Assembly: GCA_964370045.1 (NCBI GenBank)
Contig: CAYJGZ010000001.1
Span: forward strand, 248,001 to 312,000
DNA from: JAAYCI01 sp964370045
Lineage (GTDB): Bacteria > Bacillota > Clostridia > Oscillospirales > Ruminococcaceae
DNA length: 64,000 nucleotides
Direction: 5' to 3'
Position numbers and translations under genes: made by a program. Position 1 is the stretch's first letter. Each line of letters opens with the position of its first letter. The notes under the pieces are model-generated. The model was given only the letters and a program-made list of their open reading frames with translations. It was not told where the DNA came from and made no database searches. This document shows positions 8,230-16,768 of this stretch, piece by piece.

Positions 8230-8530
8230 ACGTCTTGGGGCCTTATCGCTGGCAAAAAGAGCGGGCGCTTTAGCCGTTGGCTTTGATGCGGCGATGCAAA
8301 GAATACACAAAGGGGATGCGGCGCTTTTACTACTGGCGCAGGATATATCCCCCAAAACGCAAAAAAGAGTGCTGGCCGCATGTGACGGGAAGTGCGAGGC
8401 AAAGCAAATGCGGCTGACACAGCAGGATATTGCAACTATAACAAGAAAGCCGGCGGGTGTGCTGGCCATTACAAACAAAGATATGGCTGCGCTGTACACA
8501 AAAGCGGCGCTGGAGGAGGAAGCGGATTGA
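8222..8530 (+). CDS. ylxQ: YlxQ, L7Ae-family RNA-binding protein
   Basis: 102 residues. An L7Ae/L30e-like fold is indicated by LGALSLAKRAGALAVGFDAA near the start and by ALLLLAQDISPKTQ and GVLAITNKDMAAL later. Such proteins bind kink-turn RNA. ATG 8222 overlaps the rnpM stop by 8 bases and has GAGGAG upstream. Its stop overlaps the TTG start of infB (TTGA), indicating translational coupling. Confidence 0.87.
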   Translation: MNKRLGALSLAKRAGALAVGFDAAMQRIHKGDAALLLLAQDISPKTQKRVLAACDGKCEAKQMRLTQQDIATITRKPAGVLAITNKDMAALYTKAALEEEAD

Positions 8531-10935
8531 TTATAAAATACAAGCTCAGTGATTTTGCCAAGGATGTTGCGGTGCAAAACAAACAGGTGGTGGATTTGTT
8601 AAGCGACAAATTTGGTGAAACAAAAAAGCACACCACACCGCTTAAAGAGGAAGAGCTGGACTTTCTGTTTGACCACTTTACCCGTGGGGCAGAGGTGGAT
8701 AGCTTTGATGCGTATTTCAGCACAAAGCCTGCGCCGGTGAAGAAAAAGCAAAATGAGAAGGTGGCACAAAAGCCACTGCCCCAAAAGCCTGCTGCGCAAA
8801 ATGATGCACAGCCTAAGGTTGCTACGGAGCATCCGCAATCTGCCGCAAAGCAGCAGCCCAAGCAACAGCCGCCCAAAAAGAGGGATGGCCTTGGGCGTAT
8901 TCGCATAAAGGAAGACAAGGTGGATAAACCCGAGGCAAGCGCGCCAAAGCGTGAGGTGGTGACACGTACCATTGATACGTCGGGTGCGTATGTGAACCTT
9001 GATAAGTTTAATGAGAAGTACACGGAGCTTGCGTCTGCGAAAAATGTGGAAAACCGCAGAAAGCCAACGCAAAACCGTCAGAAACTGCGCACGCAAAACC
9101 GTGGCAGGGGCGCTGTGCCCTCCAAAAAGAGGGAGACGGAGGCGGAGCGCTTGCAGCGCATTCAACTGGAAAAAGCACGTAAGGCACAGCTTAAAGTGTC
9201 CATCCCGGATGAAATATCCGTGGGTGAGCTTGCGTTGCGCCTGAAGGTGGCGGCACCGCAGGTTATCAAAAAGCTGATGGGTCTTGGCGTGATGGCGAGT
9301 GTGTCCGAGATTATCGACTTTGATACGGCGGCCACCGTGGCGGAGGAGCTGAACGCCAAGGTGGAGCACGAGGTGCACGTGACCATAGAGGAGCGCCTGT
9401 TTGAAGTGAACGAGGACAAAGAGGAGGACCTGCAGGACCGCCCGCCCGTTGTGGTGGTTATGGGTCACGTTGACCACGGCAAGACCTCCATTTTGGATGC
9501 GATTCGCACAACCAACGTAACGCAGGGTGAGGCGGGTGGCATCACCCAGCACATCGGCGCATATCAGATAGAAAAGGACGGCAAGCTGATTACTTTTCTG
9601 GATACGCCGGGACATGAGGCGTTTACAAGTATGCGTGCGAGGGGTGCAAACCTCACCGACATTGCAGTGCTTGTTGTGGCGGCGGACGATGGCATTATGC
9701 CCCAGACGGTGGAGAGCATAAACCACGCAAAAGCGGCAGGCGTTACGGTGATTGTGGCCATAAACAAGATGGATAAGGAAACCGCAAACCCAGATAGGGT
9801 GAAGCAGCAGCTCACCGAGTACGAGCTTGTGCCGGAGGAGTGGGGCGGCGACACCGTAGTGGTGCCCGTTTCCGCCGCAACAGGGCAGGGCATTGACGAG
9901 CTTTTGGAAATGATAAACCTTACAGCGGACATAAAAGAGCTGAGGGCTAACCCAAACCGCCGTGCGAAGGGTGCTGTTGTGGAGGCACGTCTTGATAAGG
10001 GTCAGGGGCCTGTGGCGACGATTTTGGTGCAAAAGGGTATACTAAGGCGTGGCGATGTGGTGATTGCGGGCACGACCGTGGGGCGTGTGCGTACCATGCG
10101 TGATGCAAGCGGCAACATTCGTGAGGAGGCAGGGCCCTCTACACCTGTGGAGATAACCGGCCTTACGGAGGTGCCTGCGGCGGGCGATGAGTTCGACGCA
10201 GTAGAGGACGAGCGCTTGGCACGTGAGCTTGCGGACAGGCGCAGTACCGCCGCCCGTGAGGAACAGCTGGGAAGCTACACCAAGGTGACGCTGGACAACC
10301 TGTTCAGCCAGATTGCCGCAGGTGAAAAACAACAGCTGGACGTTATTGTTAAGGCGGATGTGCAGGGCAGCGCCGAGGCGCTGAAGCAGAGCCTTGAAAA
10401 ACTTTCGAGCGACGAGGTGCGTGTGAAAGTGATTCACACGGGCGTGGGCGCTATAAACAAGAGCGATGTTATGCTGGCGGGTGCCGGCGGCGCTATAATT
10501 ATAGGTTTTAATGTTCGTCCCGACCCTGTGGCGAAGGCGGATGCCGCCCAGGAAGAGGTGGAAATGCGCATGTATCGTGTTATTTACGATGCGATTGACG
10601 ACGTGCGTGACGCTATGAAGGGTATGCTTGCGCCCAAAATTCGTGAGGTGGAGCAGGGACGCATTGAGGTGCGCCAGGTGTTCAAAGCCTCTAATATCGG
10701 CGTTATTGCGGGATGTTACGTGCAGGATGGCTTTGTGAGCCGTGGCTCTAAGATTCGTCTTGTTCGGGATGGCATTGTAATTGTGGAGGACGAGATTGCC
10801 TCCCTGCGCCGCTTTAAGGACGACGTGAAAGAGGTTGCCACGGGGTACGAATGTGGCATCGGGCTTGAAAAGTTTAACGACATCAAAGAGGGCGATATAT
10901 TTGAGTCGTTCATCATGGAAGAGTATAGAGACTAA
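8527..10935 (+). CDS. infB: Translation initiation factor IF-2
   Basis: 802 residues from TTG 8527, which sits 5 bases after GGAGGAGGAAG and gives the usual N-terminus (IIKYKLSDFAKDV). A Lys/Gln/Pro-rich linker spans ~60-200. The GTPase domain begins near residue 307: G1 GHVDHGKTS (from G313), DTPGHEAF, NKMD and SAATGQG. Domains II-IV follow, including the C-terminal initiator-tRNA-binding part. IF-2 places fMet-tRNA on the 30S subunit. The frame is open further 5' within ylxQ, but that is overlap, not coding. Confidence 0.97.
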   Translation: MIIKYKLSDFAKDVAVQNKQVVDLLSDKFGETKKHTTPLKEEELDFLFDHFTRGAEVDSFDAYFSTKPAPVKKKQNEKVAQKPLPQKPAAQNDAQPKVATEHPQSAAKQQPKQQPPKKRDGLGRIRIKEDKVDKPEASAPKREVVTRTIDTSGAYVNLDKFNEKYTELASAKNVENRRKPTQNRQKLRTQNRGRGAVPSKKRETEAERLQRIQLEKARKAQLKVSIPDEISVGELALRLKVAAPQVIKKLMGLGVMASVSEIIDFDTAATVAEELNAKVEHEVHVTIEERLFEVNEDKEEDLQDRPPVVVVMGHVDHGKTSILDAIRTTNVTQGEAGGITQHIGAYQIEKDGKLITFLDTPGHEAFTSMRARGANLTDIAVLVVAADDGIMPQTVESINHAKAAGVTVIVAINKMDKETANPDRVKQQLTEYELVPEEWGGDTVVVPVSAATGQGIDELLEMINLTADIKELRANPNRRAKGAVVEARLDKGQGPVATILVQKGILRRGDVVIAGTTVGRVRTMRDASGNIREEAGPSTPVEITGLTEVPAAGDEFDAVEDERLARELADRRSTAAREEQLGSYTKVTLDNLFSQIAAGEKQQLDVIVKADVQGSAEALKQSLEKLSSDEVRVKVIHTGVGAINKSDVMLAGAGGAIIIGFNVRPDPVAKADAAQEEVEMRMYRVIYDAIDDVRDAMKGMLAPKIREVEQGRIEVRQVFKASNIGVIAGCYVQDGFVSRGSKIRLVRDGIVIVEDEIASLRRFKDDVKEVATGYECGIGLEKFNDIKEGDIFESFIMEEYRD

Positions 10936-11054
10936 GAGACCGTCTGTTCTCTAAAACTGAAGTTTTGACAAATTTATCGCTTGCAAAATGGTATTATTTT
11001 GCAAAACTTGCATATTTACACCTGCGTAAACCGCTTGTGCTTAAGGAGTGTATC

Positions 11055-11405
11055 ATGCCGAAAAGAGGACCGTCTAAGAACATATCCCGCCTTAATGAGG
11101 ACATAAAACGGGAGATTATTGATATTGTTGCCGGCATGAAAGACCCACGGCTCAAAGGCGGATTATTGACGATAACACGTGTGGAAACGGCGAGTGACCT
11201 CTCCCAGTGTAAAGTGTATGTGAGCGTGATGGGCAAGGAGGGGGGCGCTGATGCCATGGCAAAGGCGCTGAACCTTGCAAAAGGGCATGTGCGTAGCGAG
11301 ATAGCCTCCCGTATGCATATTCGCAAAGCGCCCGAGTTTGTGTTTATGGCGGACGAGGGCGCCGCCTATGCCGCACACATAAACGAAATGTTGAGGAAGC
11401 TGTAA
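11055..11405 (+). CDS. rbfA: Ribosome-binding factor A
   Basis: 116 residues; a KH-fold 30S maturation factor. Family features are the N-terminal RLNEDIKREIIDIV helix, the DPRLKGGLLTITRVE region and RSEIASRMHIRKAPEFVF. The ATG at 11055 follows AAGGAG at 11043-11048. Its stop TAA overlaps the ATG of nrnA (TAATG), as expected for coupled genes. Confidence 0.94.
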   Translation: MPKRGPSKNISRLNEDIKREIIDIVAGMKDPRLKGGLLTITRVETASDLSQCKVYVSVMGKEGGADAMAKALNLAKGHVRSEIASRMHIRKAPEFVFMADEGAAYAAHINEMLRKL

Positions 11406-12394
11406 TGAGCGAAAAATTGAACATATCCGCCACTGCGGCAAGGCTGCAAAAAGCGGATAATATATTGATACTATGCCATAAAAACCCCGATGGTGATACG
11501 CTGGGAAGCGCAGGTGCGCTTTACTGGGCGTTGCGCTCGCTGGGCAAGACGGCGGCTGTTTTTTGCTCGGATGCGATACATGTACGATACGCATACATGG
11601 AGCTGGAGCTGTTTTACGACCAGTTTGAGCCGAAGTATGTTGTGGCGGTGGACATTGCGGGGCAGCAGCTTTTTGGCAACGATGCCGCAAAGTGGGTGAG
11701 CAAGGTGGACCTGTGCATAGACCACCACGGAAGCAACACGGGATATGCCTCTGCGATGCTTTTGGACGATAGTGCCGCCGCAAACTGTGAGATACTGTAT
11801 GAGCTGTTGCTTGAGATGAAAATAAACATAGACACGAAAATTGCGAACTGCCTGTACACCGGTGTTTCCACCGACACGGGGTGTTTTTGCTTTGCAAACA
11901 CAACAGCACGCACGCACGAAGTGACCGCAAACCTTGTAGAGCTTGGTGCGAATATACTGATGCTGAACGAGCTGTTATTCGTGAACAAAACTAAACAGCG
12001 CATTGCCATTGAGCAAAAGGCGCTTTCCACGCTGGAATACCACTTTGATGATACCTGTGCGCTGATTTGCCTAACGCTGGATATGGTGCAGAGTATAGGC
12101 GCAGATGATGCGGACCTTGAGGGAATAACATCGTTGCCACGCTCTATTGAGGGCGTTTTGGTGGGTGTGACCATGCGCCAGCAACCCGGTGGAAGCTACA
12201 AGGTGAGCATCCGCACAAAGACGGGGATAGATGCGACGATTGTTGCAAAAAGGCTGGGCGGTGGCGGCCACAAAAATGCCGCAGGGTGTGAAATTTTAGG
12301 CGGAATAGATTATGCCAAAAATGCGATTTTGATGGAAGTGGAAAAAATACTGCCGCCTGAAAAAGTACGCAGTATTGGTGAAAAAGCCGGATGA
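11405..12394 (+). CDS. nrnA: DHH-family nanoRNase/pAp phosphatase
   Basis: A 329-residue phosphoesterase that degrades very short RNAs and 3',5'-pAp. The DHH domain shows CHKNPDGDTLGS (D29, D31), the VVAVDIAG strand and the DHH motif in CIDHHGSN. The DHHA1 domain has the substrate-binding GGGGHKNAAGCEI. Standard position between rbfA and truB; its TGA overlaps the truB ATG (ATGA). Confidence 0.94.
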   Translation: MSEKLNISATAARLQKADNILILCHKNPDGDTLGSAGALYWALRSLGKTAAVFCSDAIHVRYAYMELELFYDQFEPKYVVAVDIAGQQLFGNDAAKWVSKVDLCIDHHGSNTGYASAMLLDDSAAANCEILYELLLEMKINIDTKIANCLYTGVSTDTGCFCFANTTARTHEVTANLVELGANILMLNELLFVNKTKQRIAIEQKALSTLEYHFDDTCALICLTLDMVQSIGADDADLEGITSLPRSIEGVLVGVTMRQQPGGSYKVSIRTKTGIDATIVAKRLGGGGHKNAAGCEILGGIDYAKNAILMEVEKILPPEKVRSIGEKAG

Positions 12395-13263
12395 TAGGGA
12401 TACTTGTGGTGGACAAGCCCGAGGGGTTCACAAGCTTTGACGTGGTGGCAAAACTGCGTGGGATATGCGCCACCAAAAGAATAGGGCACGGTGGAACGCT
12501 GGACCCTATGGCAACAGGTGTGTTGCCGGTATTTGTGGGAAATGCGGCAAAGGCGGTGGATTTAGCACCGAGGCAGGACAAAACATACGAAGCACAGATA
12601 CTTTTTGGTGTGGCTACCGATACGGGAGACATAACAGGCGAGGTATTGCAGAGCGAAGAAGTGCATGTGACGGAGCAGGAACTGCGGTGGGTTTTGCCAA
12701 AGTTTTTGGGGGAGACCCAGCAACTTCCGCCGATGTACAGCGCAGTGAAGGTGAATGGAAAAGCACTGTACAAATATGCCCGTGAGGGCAAAGAGGTGGA
12801 GCGAAAACTGCGCAGTATCGTAATACATTCGGCGGATTTTTTGGGGTGTGTGGGCGAGAATAGGTTTTCGGTGAGGGTTCATTGTAGCAAGGGCACGTAC
12901 ATTCGCACGCTGATGGAGGATGTGGGAAAGGCGCTGGGAGTGCCTGCCACGCTGGCCGCTTTACGCAGGACGCAGGCGGGGGTTTTTGATATTTCGCAGA
13001 CAGTGACATTGCAGGAATTGCAAAAAGCACGTGATGAAAACCGACTAAATGAGCTTTTCCTGCCTATTGAGACGGTGTTTGAAGATTATCCGTCGGTGAC
13101 GGTGAGCGAACGAGATGCGGCAAAGCTGAAAAATGGTGTTGCCGTTTTAGGGCAGAGTGCACCCGAGGGGATGTACCGTGTGTATGCGCAAGAGCAGTTT
13201 TTGGGACTGTGTGAGGTGCATTTAGATGGCGCAATGAAGGTGAAAAAGCTGTTTTATATTTGA
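12391..13263 (+). CDS. truB: tRNA pseudouridine(55) synthase
   Basis: 290 residues; makes pseudouridine-55 in the T-loop of tRNAs. The catalytic Asp is D38 in GHGGTLDPMATGVLPV. Other family marks are DKPEGFTSFDVV, the YSAVKVNGKALYKYAREG region and CSKGTYIRTL. A short C-terminal PUA-like part follows. Translationally coupled to nrnA. Confidence 0.96.
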   Translation: MIGILVVDKPEGFTSFDVVAKLRGICATKRIGHGGTLDPMATGVLPVFVGNAAKAVDLAPRQDKTYEAQILFGVATDTGDITGEVLQSEEVHVTEQELRWVLPKFLGETQQLPPMYSAVKVNGKALYKYAREGKEVERKLRSIVIHSADFLGCVGENRFSVRVHCSKGTYIRTLMEDVGKALGVPATLAALRRTQAGVFDISQTVTLQELQKARDENRLNELFLPIETVFEDYPSVTVSERDAAKLKNGVAVLGQSAPEGMYRVYAQEQFLGLCEVHLDGAMKVKKLFYI

Positions 13264-13309
13264 TATGATGTGCTTAGCCTTGGTTTTTTTAGCGTAAGGA
13301 TGTGTAAAA

Positions 13310-14221
13310 TTGAAAGTAGTGACACAGAGTGAGGCATCTGAGCAAGCGGCGATGCCTGCGGCGCTGGCGATGGGTTTTTTTGATGGAGTGCACATAGGCC
13401 ATGCGGCGGTAATTGGGGCGGCGAGAGAGCTATCTGTGCGAGAAAATTTGCGATGTGCCGTATTTACTTTTACACAGGAGCAGGGGCTTTCGCACAAGGG
13501 AAAGCAGCTGATTAACAGCGAGCAAAAGCATAAAGCACTAAAAAACTTGGGTGTGGAAATTTGCTATGAGCCGCCTTTTGAAAGCTTTAGCAGGCTGTCG
13601 CCACAGGAGTTTTTTGAGAGCATGATACTGCGACAATATAACGCAAAGGCGATTTTTTGTGGCGAGGATTTTCAGTTTGGTGCGGGGCGAAGCGGAAATA
13701 TAAAGGTGCTTGGTGAGTTGTGTAAAAAGCATGGTGTTTCGCTGAATATTGTATCCACAGCACAATATGAGGGGCAAGTTACCTCCTCTACACGCATTAA
13801 GCGAGAGCTTTGCAATGGCAATATTGAGCAGGTGAATGGGATGCTGGGAAGGCCGTACGAGATATATGCGGCGGTAAATCACGGCAAGCAGCTTGGCTCA
13901 AAGCTCGGATTTCCTACTATAAATCAACGGTTTGACGAAGGATTGTGCACGCCTGCGTACGGGGTGTACATAACAAAAACGCTGGTGGATGATAGAGAAT
14001 GGCCGTCGGCGACGGGCTGGGGCACACGGCCGAGCATTCAGGATGGCGAAGTGCCCAGCTGTGAGACGTTTATACCTGGGTTTGACGGGGAGCTGTACGG
14101 GCAAAAGGTGTGTGTGCAATTTTATGAGAAAATAGCGGACACATGTGTTTTTTCTTCCCAAGAAGCGCTGGCAAATGCGGTGAAAGGCTGGGCTAAGGCA
14201 GCAGTGGATTTTTTTGAATGA
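13310..14221 (+). CDS. ribF: Bifunctional riboflavin kinase/FAD synthetase
   Basis: 303 residues; makes FMN then FAD. The N-terminal nucleotidyltransferase domain has GFFDGVHIGHAAV and SSTRIKREL. The C-terminal kinase domain has KLGFPTIN in place of the common PTAN motif (the Thr and Asn are retained), GTRPSI and the acidic CETFIPGFDGELYG segment. TTG 13310 is chosen as start because AAGGA lies 9 bases upstream. It is the last gene of the rimP operon, 46 bases after truB. Confidence 0.93.
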   Translation: MKVVTQSEASEQAAMPAALAMGFFDGVHIGHAAVIGAARELSVRENLRCAVFTFTQEQGLSHKGKQLINSEQKHKALKNLGVEICYEPPFESFSRLSPQEFFESMILRQYNAKAIFCGEDFQFGAGRSGNIKVLGELCKKHGVSLNIVSTAQYEGQVTSSTRIKRELCNGNIEQVNGMLGRPYEIYAAVNHGKQLGSKLGFPTINQRFDEGLCTPAYGVYITKTLVDDREWPSATGWGTRPSIQDGEVPSCETFIPGFDGELYGQKVCVQFYEKIADTCVFSSQEALANAVKGWAKAAVDFFE

Positions 14222-14341
14222 TATAGCTTGAAGCGAAACCGAAATATGGCAGTAATTGCAATATTAAAGCCTGAAAAGATGTAACGTATGCTAAAATTGC
14301 CTTTTACAATGCCTTTCAGATAATGTGACAAGGGGATAAAT

Positions 14342-14773
14342 ATGGCAGTGTTTTACACGTATTCTGCCGAGGAGACGATAGAGCTGGGTGAGCGGCTGGG
14401 ACGCCTTTTACAGGGTGGGCAGATTGTGGCGTTTACAGGTGGCATGGGAATGGGAAAAACCACCATGTGTCGTGGAATTTCCGCAGGACTTGGATGTGTG
14501 GATGAGGTGGCTAGCCCAACGTTTGCCATCGTGAATGTTTACAGAGGGAAAACTGAGTTTGCCCATTTTGATGCGTTTAGGTTGACGCACCCGGATGACC
14601 TTGAGGCCGCAGGGCTGTACGATTACATGCAAAACGGCGCGGTGGTGGCGGTGGAGTGGAGCGAGCAGGTGATTGAGTGGCTACCGCCGCCCGACGTATT
14701 TGTGAATATTGAGGCGCCCTCGGAGGATGTGCGTAAAATTACCATTCAAGGCGAGGGGCTGGTGATGCAGTGA
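14342..14773 (+). CDS. tsaE: tRNA t6A synthesis ATPase TsaE
   Basis: 143 residues. P-loop GGMGMGKTT at residues 33-41, then CVDEVASPTFAIVNVY and FAHFDAFRL typical of the family. It powers the TsaBDE complex that makes N6-threonylcarbamoyl-adenosine in tRNA. Its stop overlaps the GTG of tsaB. Neither tsaD nor rimI is adjacent. Confidence 0.93.
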   Translation: MAVFYTYSAEETIELGERLGRLLQGGQIVAFTGGMGMGKTTMCRGISAGLGCVDEVASPTFAIVNVYRGKTEFAHFDAFRLTHPDDLEAAGLYDYMQNGAVVAVEWSEQVIEWLPPPDVFVNIEAPSEDVRKITIQGEGLVMQ

Positions 14774-15480
14774 GCGTTATATTTGCGCTGGATTCCTCCG
14801 GCCAAACGGGCGGCGTGTGTGTGCTGTCGCAGGGGGAAATACTGTTTGAGCGCACACTGAACGAGGGGCTTACGCACTCGCAAACATTGTTGCCGCTGAT
14901 GCAAAAGGCGTTTGCCGAGGCGAAGATTTCGCCCGCTGATGTGAGCGCATACGCAGTGAGCGCAGGGCCCGGGAGCTTCACCGGATTGCGCATAGGCATT
15001 GCGCTGGCAAAGGGAATGGCGCTGGGATTTGGCACGCCTATTGTTCCGGTCTCCACACTGCGGGCACTGGCCGTGTCCACGGGATTGCAAGGACGAATAG
15101 TGTGTGCATTAAATGCACGCAGAGGACAAGTTTACTGGGCGGCATTTGAGCAAAGCCGGGGAAATGGTGCGCCGTTGCGATTAGCAAAAGATGCGGCGGG
15201 AGTGCCCGAAGATATTGTGAAAAGTGGCGTGCTTGATGCTGAAAATGTATTTATAGTTGGTGATGGTGCCGAAATATGCTATAATAAGATGTCGTACATG
15301 GGAAATGTGCAGATGCCGCAGTGTGATTTGTGGCCGATGGCTGTGGGGCTTGCACGTGTTGCGTATGGAAAATTTGCGCAGGGGCTTGCGCTGTGTGCAA
15401 GTGAAGTGCGGCCGAGCTATCTTAGGCAAAGCCAAGCCGAAAGAGAGCGCAGTGAACGGCTGAAATTCCATAATATATAG
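14770..15480 (+). CDS. tsaB: tRNA t6A synthesis protein TsaB
   Basis: 236 residues. The ASKHA-fold start ILALDSS-like IFALDSSGQTGGVCV and the highly conserved VSAGPGSFTGLRIGIALAKG segment identify it. It acts as scaffold partner of TsaD. GTG 14770 overlaps the tsaE stop (GTGA). Confidence 0.93.
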   Translation: MSVIFALDSSGQTGGVCVLSQGEILFERTLNEGLTHSQTLLPLMQKAFAEAKISPADVSAYAVSAGPGSFTGLRIGIALAKGMALGFGTPIVPVSTLRALAVSTGLQGRIVCALNARRGQVYWAAFEQSRGNGAPLRLAKDAAGVPEDIVKSGVLDAENVFIVGDGAEICYNKMSYMGNVQMPQCDLWPMAVGLARVAYGKFAQGLALCASEVRPSYLRQSQAERERSERLKFHNI

Positions 15481-15532
15481 TTTTTGTGGCTAAATGGTAT
15501 AGTATATATAGTAAAGGGTAGGAGATGTTTTT

Positions 15533-15976
15533 TTGGATAAACCTATTGCGCTTGCGGCCGACCACGGCGGATTTGAGCTGAAAGAACACATTAGGGTGTG
15601 CCTTGAGCAAAAAGGAATGAGAACGGTTGATTTTGGCACAAATAGTGCGGAAAGTGTGGATTACAGTGACTTTGCGGTGAAAGCCTGTGATGCGGTGACG
15701 AGCGGTGAGTGTGAATGTGCACTGCTGTTTTGCGGGACGGGCATAGGGATGTCTATGGCGGCAAATCGCATTAAAGGTATTCGTGCGGCGTGTTGTTCGG
15801 ATGTGTTTAGCGCAGAGATGACACGCAGGCACAACGATGCAAATGCGCTGTGCCTCGGCGCACGTGTGGTGGGATTTGGCCTTGCTGAAAAGCTGGTGAG
15901 TGCGTTTTTGCAGGCGCCGTTTGAAGATGGACGGCACGCACGACGTGTGCAAAAGCTGAGTGAGCTGGAAAGATGA
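15533..15976 (+). CDS. rpiB: Ribose-5-phosphate isomerase B
   Basis: 147 residues from TTG 15533, 8 bases after AGGAG. It interconverts ribose-5-phosphate and ribulose-5-phosphate. The substrate-binding AADHGGFELKEHI, catalytic Cys in LLFCGTGIGMSMAANR and the RRHNDANALCLGARV segment are present. A TA-rich stretch (15499-15512) upstream suggests an extra promoter. Confidence 0.95.
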   Translation: MDKPIALAADHGGFELKEHIRVCLEQKGMRTVDFGTNSAESVDYSDFAVKACDAVTSGECECALLFCGTGIGMSMAANRIKGIRAACCSDVFSAEMTRRHNDANALCLGARVVGFGLAEKLVSAFLQAPFEDGRHARRVQKLSELER

Positions 15977-16034
15977 ACTTTTGCTGATGCTGACTGTTTA
16001 CTTTGAGATTTTGGCTTGAAAAGGGGGAACTGAA

Positions 16035-16664
16035 GTGGGCAATGTCATGATTTTGAACCACCCGCTGGTGCAACATAAACTTGCACTGTTGCGTGATGAA
16101 AATACATGCACAAAAGAATTTAAGGAGCTTGTGGGCGAGCTGGCCATGCTGCTTTGCTACGAAGCTACGAGGGAGCTTGCCACGGAGGAAGTGAAGGTGC
16201 AAACACCCCTTGCTATTGCAAACGCACGTGTTTTATCGGGGCGCAAGCTGGCGCTCGTGCCTATTTTGCGTGCGGGGCTGGGCATGGTGGAGGGAATGCA
16301 CCAAATGATTCCTGCTGCAAAAGTGGGGCACATAGGCTTGTATCGTGACCCCGAGACCTTGGAGCCCGTGAAGTATTACTGCAAACTGCCAAATGATATA
16401 TCGCAAAGAGACGTTTTTTTGCTGGACCCGATGCTGGCGAGTGGTGGTAGTGCGTGTGAGGCTGTGCGCCTTTTGAAAGAGCAAGGAGCCGCAAGCATAA
16501 CATTTATAGGTGTTTTGGGTGCGCGCAAAGGGCTTGAGCGCTTTCAGGCTGCTTATCCGGACGTGCCTGTCTTTTTGGCAGCGCTGGACGAGCAACTGAA
16601 TGAGCATGGATATATTTTGCCCGGCCTTGGAGATGCCGCAGACCGTATGTTTGGCACACGATAG
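16035..16664 (+). CDS. upp: Uracil phosphoribosyltransferase
   Basis: 209 residues; salvages uracil to UMP with PRPP. The PRPP loop is LLDPMLASGGSACEAV, preceded by ILRAGLGMVEGM, with the C-terminal uracil-binding YILPGLGDAADRMFGT. GTG 16035 follows AAGGGGG; ATG 16047 is an alternative. The frequent rpiB-upp pairing of Firmicutes is seen here. Confidence 0.95.
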   Translation: MGNVMILNHPLVQHKLALLRDENTCTKEFKELVGELAMLLCYEATRELATEEVKVQTPLAIANARVLSGRKLALVPILRAGLGMVEGMHQMIPAAKVGHIGLYRDPETLEPVKYYCKLPNDISQRDVFLLDPMLASGGSACEAVRLLKEQGAASITFIGVLGARKGLERFQAAYPDVPVFLAALDEQLNEHGYILPGLGDAADRMFGTR

Positions 16665-16768
16665 GGATGTGTTTGTGCCCTGTGTGAGTGTGAGCCAAAA
16701 GTAATGAACACAGTTTATTTTGTGACGTTGAGCTGAGCTGAACTGTGTATAGAACGGGAGTGTACTGT